DNA of 63,117 bases, taken from the NCBI GenBank assembly GCA_001897155.1, contig MKSF01000030.1, positions 1 through 63,117 of the forward strand, given 5' to 3'. Of the stretch, positions 8,402 to 15,887 are shown piece by piece. The DNA is from Bacteroidetes bacterium 47-18. Lineage in GTDB: Bacteria > Bacteroidota > Bacteroidia > Chitinophagales > Chitinophagaceae. The notes under the pieces were generated by a model that saw nothing but the letters and a program-made list of their open reading frames with translations, ran no database searches and was not told where the DNA came from. Each line of letters opens with the position of its first letter. The first letter of the stretch is position 1. Made by a program: the position numbers and the translations under genes.

Positions 8402-8437
8402 GATACAATTTTTGTAATTTTGCAGGATACAGTTTTT
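8402..8437. promoter_or_regulatory. Direct repeats and promoter between EamA and MocR genes (candidate MocR operator)
   Basis: Two near-identical direct repeats, GATACAATTTTT (8402-8413) and GATACAGTTTTT (8426-8437), start 24 bases apart in the divergent intergenic space. A Bacteroidota -7 box TAATTTTG (8415-8422) for the rightward MocR gene lies between them. MocR-type regulators such as GabR and PdxR are known to bind direct repeats near their own promoters. The GATACAGTTT half is also found before the second MocR gene at 13890. Confidence 0.55.
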
Positions 8438-8442
8438 AGACA

Positions 8443-9852
8443 ATGAAAGAAGTATTATATCAAAGAATAGCAACGGTTCTTACGGAACAAATCAAAAACG
8501 GCACACTGAAAACAGGTGATAAAATGCCGTCATTGCGTACGCTGCATAAAGAATATGGTGTGAGTATGAACACAGCCATACAAGCGTATTTGGAGTTGGA
8601 AGCCAATGGCCTGATTGTTTCCCGACCACAGTCTGGCTATTATGTGAATTACAAGCCTTCCAATTTGTCCGTTCCTTCCGTGAGTAAGCCTGCTAATCAG
8701 GCAAAATCAGAAAGTGTAGAAGCACTGATTTCCAAAGTATATTCAACGTTAAGCTATAATGACGTTACCCGGCTTTCTTTGGGTGTTCCCGAAAACGAAT
8801 TATTGCCTATTGCAAAACTCAACAAGGAATTGGTCAATGCTATGCGTAATCTCAAAGGAAGTGGTACGGAATACGAAGAAATTCAGGGAAACAGAAAGCT
8901 ACGCAGGGATATTGCCCGATTGACTTATACCTGGAACGGAAATTTGAATGAAGATGATATTGTTACGACTGCCGGGGCTATGAATGCTATTTCATTCGGG
9001 TTGATGGCACTTACACAGAAAGGCGATACGATAGCAGTTGAAAGTCCTGTTTATTTCGGCATATTGCAGTTGGCTAAAAGTTTGGGATTAAATGTTATTG
9101 AACTGCCGACACATCCGGTTACCGGAATAGAGCCTGATGCTTTGAAAAAAATATTACCCCAAATAAAAGTGTGTATGCTGGTTTCTAATTTCAACAATCC
9201 GTTGGGAAGCTGTATGCCTGATGAGCATAAAAAGGAAGTGGTAAAAATGCTTTCGGAACGAGGTATTCCGCTCATAGAAGATGATTTGTATGGCGATGTA
9301 TATTTCGGGAACAGCCGCCCTAAACCTTGTAAAGTATTTGATGAGGAAGGTTTGGTTCTTTGGAGTGGTTCTGTATCCAAAACATTAGCTCCGGGGTATC
9401 GTGTGGGCTGGTTAGCTCCGGGAAAGTTTAAAGATAAAATCGTTCATCAGAAGCTTATTCATACTGTTTCCTCTACCACTATAACACAGGAAGCTATAGC
9501 TAATTTCCTTGAAAAAGGTAGGTGTGAAAATCATCTTCGGAAATTAAGAACTGAGTTGCACGCTAATAGTCTGCAATTTGCCAGAGCAGTTGCCGAGTAC
9601 TTTCCGGACGGGACTAAAATCAGCCGTCCGCAAGGTGGATTTATGCTTTGGGTGGAACTGGACAAAAGAATTGATGCTACGGAATTATACGACCGGGCTA
9701 TTCGTCAAAAAATAAGCATTGCTCCGGGCAGGATGTTTTCACTGCAAAACCAGTTTAACAACTGTATGCGGTTAAGCTACGGGCAACGCTGGTCGGAACA
9801 GATAGATGACAAGCTGAAACAGTTGGGAAGAATTGCTAAAGGGTTGATTTAA
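8443..9852 (+). CDS. MocR-family transcriptional regulator (GntR HTH plus aminotransferase domain)
   Basis: 469 residues. Residues 1-75 form a GntR winged helix (GTLKTGDKMPSLRTLHKEYGVSMNTAIQAYLELEANG). After a linker, a class I/II aminotransferase fold (about 105-469) retains the PLP lysine in SGSVSKTLAPGYRVGW (about residue 311) and the N-N-P segment NFNNPLGSC. MocR proteins use PLP or a PLP-substrate aldimine as effector. Divergent from the EamA operon, it probably controls it. Its stop overlaps convergently with the amidotransferase gene by three bases. Confidence 0.92.
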   Translation: MKEVLYQRIATVLTEQIKNGTLKTGDKMPSLRTLHKEYGVSMNTAIQAYLELEANGLIVSRPQSGYYVNYKPSNLSVPSVSKPANQAKSESVEALISKVYSTLSYNDVTRLSLGVPENELLPIAKLNKELVNAMRNLKGSGTEYEEIQGNRKLRRDIARLTYTWNGNLNEDDIVTTAGAMNAISFGLMALTQKGDTIAVESPVYFGILQLAKSLGLNVIELPTHPVTGIEPDALKKILPQIKVCMLVSNFNNPLGSCMPDEHKKEVVKMLSERGIPLIEDDLYGDVYFGNSRPKPCKVFDEEGLVLWSGSVSKTLAPGYRVGWLAPGKFKDKIVHQKLIHTVSSTTITQEAIANFLEKGRCENHLRKLRTELHANSLQFARAVAEYFPDGTKISRPQGGFMLWVELDKRIDATELYDRAIRQKISIAPGRMFSLQNQFNNCMRLSYGQRWSEQIDDKLKQLGRIAKGLI

Positions 9853-10556
9853 ATCACGTTTATCCAATTTGAAAGAATTCTATCCATCAGTCTGTTGCAT
9901 TGAGCAATATGGCTGTTGTTCTTCAATAATTCATTTTCACTTTGTACATAGGGTAGGTTATACAAAAGTTCATCTTTCCCGTTTTCGGTCATTTGCATTA
10001 AACTTTCTATAGTTACTTCTAAATGAAATTGTAAGCCGATGATATGTTGATTGTAGTAAAATGCCTGATTGATATTGGCTCCCGAATACAGTAAATTCAG
10101 ACTGCTGTTTTGAGGAATATCAAACTGGTCTCCGTGCCAATGGAATACAACCGGATTATGTTTGAACAGTTCATAAAACCAAGCGATTTGCTTACATCCC
10201 TCTGTAGGAAAAACAGGAAACCACCCGATTTCTTTGTTCTTTGCCGAAACTACTTTTGCTCCCAAACAATCGGCAATCAATTGAGCACCTAAGCAAATTC
10301 CCAACACATTTTTACCGGATTGGATACACGATTTTATAAATGCTTTTTCCTGTTTCAACCAAGGGAATTGTGTTTCATCATACACGCCCATCGGGCCACC
10401 CATTACAATCAACGCATCTATCTCTGAAATATCAGGCAATAGAAAATCTGTTTCAAAAAATTTTGTAACTGAAATATGATGATGATTCTCTTTTAACCAA
10501 GTCTCAATGTATCCTAATCCTTCAAATGGTACGTGTTGAAAATAATGTACATTCAT
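9849..10556 (-). CDS. Class I glutamine amidotransferase-like protein (GuaA-N type)
   Basis: 235 residues of a single GATase1 domain. The nucleophile elbow is GICLGAQLIA (Cys at about residue 94), and the His-x-Glu pair is QFHLEVT (about residues 175-177). Related stand-alone proteins hydrolyse gamma-glutamyl compounds or donate ammonia to a partner. No synthetase partner is next to it, so a gamma-glutamyl hydrolase role in amine metabolism is plausible but unproved. It is transcribed with the PLP-homeostasis gene (3-base gap). Confidence 0.88.
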   Translation of the reverse strand: MNVHYFQHVPFEGLGYIETWLKENHHHISVTKFFETDFLLPDISEIDALIVMGGPMGVYDETQFPWLKQEKAFIKSCIQSGKNVLGICLGAQLIADCLGAKVVSAKNKEIGWFPVFPTEGCKQIAWFYELFKHNPVVFHWHGDQFDIPQNSSLNLLYSGANINQAFYYNQHIIGLQFHLEVTIESLMQMTENGKDELLYNLPYVQSENELLKNNSHIAQCNRLMDRILSNWINVI

Positions 10557-10559
10557 TGT

Positions 10560-11294
10560 CTATGCTTTTTGTTCATTCCAATAATAACTATCAGGGTAAA
10601 TACGCTGTCCGAAAACAGCTGTACCTACCCTTATGATGGTTGCGCCTTCCTCTATGGCTGTTTCCAAATCGCCGCTCATTCCCATTGACAATTCTTTCAT
10701 TTGTATATCAGGAATGTTTATTGCGATAATTTCCTGTTGAATACTTTTCAATAATTTAAAGCATTGTCTCACTTTCTCGGTTTCAGCACTGAATAAACCA
10801 ATGGTCATCAATCCTTTTATTTTTAGTCGGTTCAATCGGGCAATCTGCTGAACCAAAGCTATGGCTTTATCGGGATGCACCCCGAATTTACTTTCTTCAT
10901 TGGACGTATTGACCTGTACAAGTACATCTATGGTTTTATCTTCATACTCCAAACGTTGCTGTAACTTTTCTGCCAAGTCTATACGGTCAAGCGATTGAAT
11001 ACAGGAAACATCATATTTTAAAACCTCTTTGATTTTATTGGTTTGCAAATGCCCAATGAAATGATTGGTATGCGAAACACCTTTCAATGCTTCATATTTT
11101 TCTTTGAGTTCCTGGACTTTGTTTTCTGCTATCAGTGTATGTCCTGCTTGCAATGCAATTTTGATACGTTCGGCAGGTACGGTTTTAGTTGCTAATAACA
11201 ATTTTACTTCATTGGGATTTCTGTTACTTTCCTTGCAGGCATTGTTTATCCGTTCTTGTATGACTGCCATATTTCGCAAGATTTCTTCATTCAT
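10560..11294 (-). CDS. YggS-family PLP homeostasis protein
   Basis: About 244 residues. PLP-lysine segment LLLATKTVPAERI (Lys about residue 37), Q-E-L-K-E-K-Y segment, HFIGHLQTNK (about residue 83), and the phosphate-binding MGMSGDLETAIEEGATIIRVG near residues 205-225. The family binds PLP and maintains its pool. The ATG at 11294 is chosen because the longer reading to 11378 runs into the tRNA-like gene at 11322-11392. A PLP-buffering protein beside PLP-dependent regulators and an aminotransferase fits an amine/PLP theme. Confidence 0.9.
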   Translation of the reverse strand: MNEEILRNMAVIQERINNACKESNRNPNEVKLLLATKTVPAERIKIALQAGHTLIAENKVQELKEKYEALKGVSHTNHFIGHLQTNKIKEVLKYDVSCIQSLDRIDLAEKLQQRLEYEDKTIDVLVQVNTSNEESKFGVHPDKAIALVQQIARLNRLKIKGLMTIGLFSAETEKVRQCFKLLKSIQQEIIAINIPDIQMKELSMGMSGDLETAIEEGATIIRVGTAVFGQRIYPDSYYWNEQKA

Positions 11295-11321
11295 ACGTTG
11301 ATGTTTTCTTGGAATATTTTG

Positions 11322-11392
11322 AGGTCGGAAATGGATTTGAACCATTGTAAAAGATATTGCGTATCCTTGCCTTGCCACTCAGCCATCCGACC
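11322..11392 (-). tRNA. tRNA-Cys-like gene (anticodon GCA) with an aberrant anticodon arm
   Basis: On the minus strand a 71-base cloverleaf can be folded. The acceptor stem GGTCGGA / TCCGACC is a perfect 7 bp, followed by TG. The D arm is GCT-GAGTGGCAA-GGC. The anticodon arm is AGGAT-ACGCAAT-ATCTT, then a 4-base variable loop. The T arm AATGG-TTCAAAT-CCATT is a perfect 5 bp with a standard TTCAAAT loop. The discriminator base is T, the known CysRS identity base. The anticodon reads GCA (Cys). Position 33 is C instead of the nearly universal T and position 32 is A, so it may be a decayed or specialised copy. CCA is not encoded. Confidence 0.72.
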
Positions 11393-11428
11393 AATTGCAG
11401 GCGAACTGACTTAGTCCGCCTTTTCTTT

Positions 11429-11875
11429 TTATTTCCACCAATAGTAATAATTGTGCTTATCGTCATATTCAAATCCGCAACGTGGATAAAGCTTGTTGCC
11501 AATGTCGTTCGTTTTTTCAGTTTCCAACATCAATCCGCAAGCTCCTGTCTCATCACACCACTGTTTGGCCCTGTCTATCAATGCTACCGAAAGTCCTTTA
11601 CCTCTGTAATCGGGATGAACAAACAAATCGCTCAACAGCCATTGCTTTGCCAATTTGATATAATGATACAGTTGATACAATTGAACAAAACCAACTGCTT
11701 TGCCTTCGGCATAAAGCACAAATATATGTGATTGGTCATTGTCCAATCGTTCCTTAATGAACTGCTTACACTTTTCATAATCGTCTGTCTGGCGATAGAA
11801 AATCCGATAAAGATTGAATAACTCTGCTGTTTTGTCTAAATCGTTAAGACCTACTTTTTTGATACTGTAATTCAT
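11429..11875 (-). CDS. GNAT N-acetyltransferase
   Basis: 148 residues. Motif A is LFVHPDYRGKGLSVALIDRA (RGKGLS, about residues 82-87) and the C-terminal motif is NDIGNKLYPRCGFEYD. Acceptor unknown. The upstream region contains a -7 box TACTTTTG (complement of 11899-11906) within a sequence that mirrors the control region of the cupin/MocR pair at 13826-13890 (see that feature), implying shared control. Confidence 0.87.
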   Translation of the reverse strand: MNYSIKKVGLNDLDKTAELFNLYRIFYRQTDDYEKCKQFIKERLDNDQSHIFVLYAEGKAVGFVQLYQLYHYIKLAKQWLLSDLFVHPDYRGKGLSVALIDRAKQWCDETGACGLMLETEKTNDIGNKLYPRCGFEYDDKHNYYYWWK

Positions 11876-11897
11876 TACTCTTCATTATTTTGATTAA

Positions 11898-11963
11898 TGA
11901 TACAAAAGTATTGGATGACAGGATGAGCTTGATGGTACAGTTTGATGATATGTAAGTAGTCCA
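11898..11963. promoter_or_regulatory. Second copy of the MocR-associated control region, lacking its regulator gene
   Basis: The order TACAAAAGTATTG, 22 bases, TACAGTTTG, 13 bases, AGTCCAGA occurs here and again at 13826-13890 with exactly the same spacings, while the spacers differ. In the other copy AGTCCAG is directly followed by the ATG of a MocR gene; here it is followed by AA. It contains the leftward -7 box for the GNAT gene at 11875. It may be a diverged operator of the MocR protein at 13890 or the scar of a lost second regulator. Confidence 0.6.
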
Positions 11964-11970
11964 GAAACAT

Positions 11971-12303
11971 TTAAAACTTGTCATAGCTTATCTTAATGCT
12001 TGTGCTTATGGGAACTGCTACACAAGCCAAAATCAAACCTTGCTGTATATGAGCTTCAGATAGGACAAAATTCCGTTTTAACCGCACTTCCCCCTCCTCC
12101 AGTTTGCATACACAAGTGCCACAGGTACCTCTGCAACAGGAATGTGGAGCATCAATTCCAGCATTGAGCATCGCATCAAGCAAAGGTGTCTGTTTGTTCC
12201 ATTGGATATAATTTGTTTCTCCGTTGAGTGTCAATCTTACTTCTACAATGTTCGATTGCTCGTTTTGGGCTTCGGCAGGGTTGGTTTCTTCGTTTAAATT
12301 CAT
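11971..12303 (-). CDS. 2Fe-2S ferredoxin
   Basis: 110 residues, plant-type ferredoxin fold. The cluster ligands are C-x4-C-x2-C in HSCCRGTCGTCVC (about residues 56-64) plus the distal Cys in LILACVAVP (about residue 93). The first 20 residues are an acidic, low-complexity extension. It is the last gene of the leftward cupin-aldolase-ferredoxin operon, so it probably supplies electrons to a redox enzyme encoded elsewhere, since no oxygenase or reductase lies in the operon. Confidence 0.9.
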   Translation of the reverse strand: MNLNEETNPAEAQNEQSNIVEVRLTLNGETNYIQWNKQTPLLDAMLNAGIDAPHSCCRGTCGTCVCKLEEGEVRLKRNFVLSEAHIQQGLILACVAVPISTSIKISYDKF

Positions 12304-12370
12304 CTGCTTTACGAAATATTAATATATAAAGCCCGAAAGTTCTTTATCACTTTCAGGCTTTGATATTGGA

Positions 12371-13267
12371 TTAAACAACTACTTCACTTTCAATGGCTGA
12401 AAGTATGTTATCTAATTCCGCTATTTCATTTTCACTAAGTGGTTTCAAAGGGCTTTTGAAGCCGCCTCCGCCTACTCCCAACAGGTCTAAACCTGCTTTT
12501 ATAGAGCGTGGTAAACCTTTTGCCACAATGAACTTTAATAAATCAAACTGTTTATAAAATATGCTTTGGGCTTTTTCCAAATCGTTTGTCTGAATAGCAT
12601 CGTAAAGAGCAATATTGAGTTCTGGAATCAAGTTAGGAGCGGCGGTACACCAACCTTTAGCACCAGCTGAAAAAGCGGCTAATGCCAATGGATTAGAGCC
12701 GTTGAAAAACGCTACATTTTCTCCCAATTCTTTTCTCAGATAGTGCATACACTGAATATCGCCTGAACTTTCCTTTATCATTGTTACATTCGGAATTTCC
12801 AACAAACGCTTCAATAAAGCAGGTGACATATCCACTCCTCCTGTAGCAGGATTGTTATATGCCATTATCGGAATAGAAATTTTGGAAGCAACGGTATCAT
12901 AGTGTTTCACAATTTCATCATCGGTCAGTTTCCAATAACTCATCGGAATAATCATTACTGCCGTTGCACCTGCTTTTTCAGCGAATTTTGCGTGGTAAAC
13001 GGTTTTTTCGGTGGTAAGGTTGGAAACACCTACCAATGTAGGTACTCTACCTGCCACCTGTTGCATTGTCGCTTCCGTGATGGCTTCTTTTTCCGCATCA
13101 TTGAGGTAAGGCATTACACCTGTACTTCCCAAGGGAGCAATGCCGTGAGAACCTGTGGTAACCAATCGCTCTACTTGCTTTTTGAATAGTGGAATATCAA
13201 CGTTTTCGTTGTCGTCAAATGGTGTAACCGGGTATGCGATTACGCCTTTAAATGGTACTTTGTTCAT
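12371..13267 (-). CDS. Dihydrodipicolinate synthase/N-acetylneuraminate lyase family aldolase
   Basis: 298 residues, TIM-barrel DapA superfamily. The Schiff-base lysine is in MIKESSGD (about residue 166), the catalytic Tyr in AYNNPATGG (about residue 138). The GTTGE-type loop reads GSTGV (about residues 47-51), unlike true DapA. The difference argues for another aldolase or hydratase-aldolase of the family. It lies between the cupin and ferredoxin genes and opposite a MocR regulator, so I infer an inducible catabolic role. Substrate unknown. Confidence 0.88.
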   Translation of the reverse strand: MNKVPFKGVIAYPVTPFDDNENVDIPLFKKQVERLVTTGSHGIAPLGSTGVMPYLNDAEKEAITEATMQQVAGRVPTLVGVSNLTTEKTVYHAKFAEKAGATAVMIIPMSYWKLTDDEIVKHYDTVASKISIPIMAYNNPATGGVDMSPALLKRLLEIPNVTMIKESSGDIQCMHYLRKELGENVAFFNGSNPLALAAFSAGAKGWCTAAPNLIPELNIALYDAIQTNDLEKAQSIFYKQFDLLKFIVAKGLPRSIKAGLDLLGVGGGGFKSPLKPLSENEIAELDNILSAIESEVVV

Positions 13268-13287
13268 TTTTTGTCCTGTTTTAAAAA

Positions 13288-13788
13288 TTAAAAATCTCTG
13301 CCTTCTTCTTCACGCAATGCCACGCCTAAGTTTTGCAGTTGTGGTGCATTTTCACAAGCGATGTATTTTGCGGGTTCTGTTTCACTACGGTTTTGGTGCT
13401 GATGCCAAGCCCAAGACGGGATGTAAACCGCATCTCCCGCTTCCCATTCCACGATTTCATCCTCTACTTTTGTCCAGCCTTTTCCCTCAATGACATACAA
13501 AACAGTTTCGTAGGTATGGCGGTGCAAGTGTGTTTTTTGTCCGGGCAATAAACCGCCAATGGTCATACTTACGTTTTTGCTTGGCAAGTCCACAAAGAAA
13601 ACCGGGTGCTTTCTTTCTTCGGAAAACTGATTGTGCACACCTGCATTTTCAACGTTCTTGTGAATGACGTGGGAGGGCTTCACATACGTTGGTCTTGCAA
13701 ATGTCTGATGAAAGTCTTTCGAGCTGAACTGTTTTTGCTCTGCGTGGATTGATTTTTTTACTTCTGTAGCTGTTTCTAATTTTGACAT
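13288..13788 (-). CDS. Cupin-domain protein (gentisate-dioxygenase-like barrel)
   Basis: 166 residues with one cupin barrel. Motif 1 is GGLLPGQKTHLHRHTYETVLYV (ligands H-x-H and Glu) and motif 2 GDAVYIPSWAWHQHQN (His). The first 50 residues form an extension with ARPTYVKPSHVIHK. The arrangement resembles ring-cleaving cupin dioxygenases, but half the size. It is the first gene of the operon followed by the aldolase and ferredoxin, and is divergent from the MocR gene at 13890. A leftward -7 box TACTTTTG lies at 13828-13835 (complement). Confidence 0.85.
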   Translation of the reverse strand: MSKLETATEVKKSIHAEQKQFSSKDFHQTFARPTYVKPSHVIHKNVENAGVHNQFSEERKHPVFFVDLPSKNVSMTIGGLLPGQKTHLHRHTYETVLYVIEGKGWTKVEDEIVEWEAGDAVYIPSWAWHQHQNRSETEPAKYIACENAPQLQNLGVALREEEGRDF

Positions 13789-13825
13789 AATTGAAAATTT
13801 TTATGGTTCTGTTGCATTATTGCAT

Positions 13826-13890
13826 TACAAAAGTATTGTACCTTTGGACTATCATAGTGATACAGTTTGTATAAAAACAGATAGTCCAGA
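13826..13890. promoter_or_regulatory. Divergent promoters and inverted repeat before the second MocR gene
   Basis: Rightward -7 box TACCTTTG (13839-13846) and leftward -7 box TACTTTTG (complement of 13828-13835) overlap. A perfect 8-base inverted repeat GGACTATC (13846-13853) / GATAGTCC (13880-13887) reaches to two bases before the MocR start codon and spans GATACAGTTTG, which resembles the repeat at the first MocR gene. Likely autoregulatory operator. Confidence 0.6.
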
Positions 13891-15311
13891 TGTTGAGGAA
13901 ATGGAATTTTGAACTTCAATTAGATGAAAAATCAGACAAAGCCATTTATCTGCAAATAGCCGATGCCATCATAAAAGACATTCATTCAGGCAGGTTAAAA
14001 CCAGGCGATGCTTTGCCCGGAAGCAGAAATCTTGCACAACTTTTAAAGGTCAATCGGAATACGGTTGTAGAAGCCCTTAATGTATTACTCGTTGAGGGTT
14101 GGTTAATTTCCAAAGAAAGACAAGGTACTTTTGTAGCCGATGCACTGCCAGATTTCAAAGCAGCAAAAAAAAGCAATCTTGTAACAACCGTAATAAAAGA
14201 TACGGCAAACAGGCATTATCTCATACAATTTGATGATGGGCATCCCGACACTAAAATTGCCCCCGTTACGGAACTGGCAAGGGCATACCGTCAAATCTTC
14301 AACCAAAAAGCAAGGTGGCAGATGATGGGGTACGGTACTGAACTGGGTGATTTGGAATTTAGAAAAGCAATTGTTCAAATGCTCAATCATCAAAGAGGTA
14401 TGCAAATAAACGAACAAAATGTTTGTATTACTCGTGGTAGTCAAATGGCGATGTATTTAGCAGCCCAATGTCTATTTACCAAAGGGGATTATGTACTTAT
14501 TGAAAACCCTGGTTATAAGCCTGCTTGGAAAGCCTTTGAAAATGCCGGTGCAACATTATTGCCTGTAAGCTTAGATAAAGACGGCTTGGTGATTGATGAG
14601 GTCATTGCTTATCTGAAATCCGGCAAAAAGATAAAGGCAATTTACGTTACGCCTCACCGTCAATATCCCACTACTGTCACATTGAGCCTAAAAAGAAGGT
14701 TGGAATTGATAAAGTTGTCTAACAAATATGGATTTACGATTATCGAAGATGATTATGATAATGAGTTTCATTTTGGTTATCGACCCGTGTTCCCATTGTC
14801 AAGTTTTATAGAACTTACAAATTATGTTTATATAGGCACAATGAGCAAGGTTGTTGCACCTGCTCTGCGTATCGGTTATTTGGTAAGCAATGATGGGAGT
14901 TTGATTGAAAAGGCAGGTAATTTGCGAAAGATTATTGATGTGCAAGGCGATAGTATAATGGAACAGGCGGTTTTGCAACTGGTCAAAGACGGTACGATAA
15001 AAAGGCATATCAAAAAGGCGACAAACCACTACAAAGTTAAAAGGGATTTTATGACAACTTTATTGAATAAACATATCAGGACCAAAGCAACTTACGTAAT
15101 TCCCGAAGGTGGTTTGGCTTTTTGGATTATGCCAAATAAACAAATAGATTGGTTGCAGGTTTCAGAAAAACTAAAAAACAAGGGCATCAAAATTATAACG
15201 CCCGATACCTACAGCTTTAATGAAACCATAAACGGTATAAGATTGGGCTATGGCTCACTTTCTGAAAAAGATTTGGAAGATGGGATTATTGTGTTAGCAA
15301 AAATGTTGTGA
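13890..15311 (+). CDS. MocR-family transcriptional regulator
   Basis: 473 residues. GntR winged helix at about 15-80 (SDKAIYLQIADAIIKDI, GDALPGSRNLAQLLKVNRNTVVEAL), then an aminotransferase-like domain. The PLP lysine is retained in IGTMSKVVAPALRIGY (about residue 316) with the upstream EDDYDNEFHF Asp. Divergent from the cupin-aldolase-ferredoxin operon, which it probably regulates in response to a PLP-reactive amine. It differs clearly from the MocR protein at 8443, so the two are not recent duplicates. Confidence 0.92.
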   Translation: MLRKWNFELQLDEKSDKAIYLQIADAIIKDIHSGRLKPGDALPGSRNLAQLLKVNRNTVVEALNVLLVEGWLISKERQGTFVADALPDFKAAKKSNLVTTVIKDTANRHYLIQFDDGHPDTKIAPVTELARAYRQIFNQKARWQMMGYGTELGDLEFRKAIVQMLNHQRGMQINEQNVCITRGSQMAMYLAAQCLFTKGDYVLIENPGYKPAWKAFENAGATLLPVSLDKDGLVIDEVIAYLKSGKKIKAIYVTPHRQYPTTVTLSLKRRLELIKLSNKYGFTIIEDDYDNEFHFGYRPVFPLSSFIELTNYVYIGTMSKVVAPALRIGYLVSNDGSLIEKAGNLRKIIDVQGDSIMEQAVLQLVKDGTIKRHIKKATNHYKVKRDFMTTLLNKHIRTKATYVIPEGGLAFWIMPNKQIDWLQVSEKLKNKGIKIITPDTYSFNETINGIRLGYGSLSEKDLEDGIIVLAKML

Positions 15312-15333
15312 TTTTAGTTTTAGCTTACCAAGA

Positions 15334-15846
15334 TTAATCGGCATTGTTACTCCACGGTTGGGCAGATATTAAATCTTTGGATTTCCATTCTTCCAAAACA
15401 GTCAATGCACTTCTGTCGGGAATATATAAGAAACTAATTTTTCGTTCATTGGCATTTTTTCGTAATTCATCAAATATAAATGTATCATCAAAACCAACTT
15501 TTGATGCATCTGTATTAGAGTTTGCATAGTACACTTTACCGATTTTTGCCCAATAAACAGCACCTAAACACATAGGGCAGGGTTCTAACGTAGTGTACAT
15601 TTGGCAGTCAGATAATTGAAGACTATTAATATTCTTACAAGCCCTTTCAATAGCAACCATTTCGCCGTGTGATGTAGGATTGACCCGCTCAAATATTTCA
15701 TTATGTCCCTCTCCGATAATTTCGCCATCTCTGACAATCACGCAGCCAATAGGAAGCCCTTTGCCACTTTTGTATGCAATTTCAGAAAGTTCGATTGCTT
15801 TCAACATAAATTTAGGATTATAATCTTGGTCGATTGAGTTATTCAT
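15334..15846 (-). CDS. Nucleoside/guanine deaminase-like zinc enzyme
   Basis: 170 residues, cytidine/deoxycytidylate deaminase superfamily. Zinc ligands are H of SHGEMVAIERA (HGE, about residues 60-62) and EPCPMC (about residues 93-98). The segments CPMCLGAVYWAKI and GFDDTFIFDE closely follow the GuaD guanine deaminase pattern rather than TadA. HAE is replaced by HGE. It converts guanine to xanthine if the assignment is right. It lies convergent to MocR and next to the integrase, so it is the last cargo gene. Confidence 0.85.
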   Translation of the reverse strand: MNNSIDQDYNPKFMLKAIELSEIAYKSGKGLPIGCVIVRDGEIIGEGHNEIFERVNPTSHGEMVAIERACKNINSLQLSDCQMYTTLEPCPMCLGAVYWAKIGKVYYANSNTDASKVGFDDTFIFDELRKNANERKISFLYIPDRSALTVLEEWKSKDLISAQPWSNNAD

Positions 15847-15887
15847 TGTTTCATCGTTTTAAGGGCAAATTTATTCAATCTGTCAGA

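Noticed and set aside
11287-11502. Minus-strand reading across the tRNA-like gene and the longer YggS start (to 11378)
   Set aside because: Both translate the cloverleaf sequence; the apparent peptides GWLSGKARIRNIFYNG and similar are tRNA-derived, so the shorter YggS start is used.
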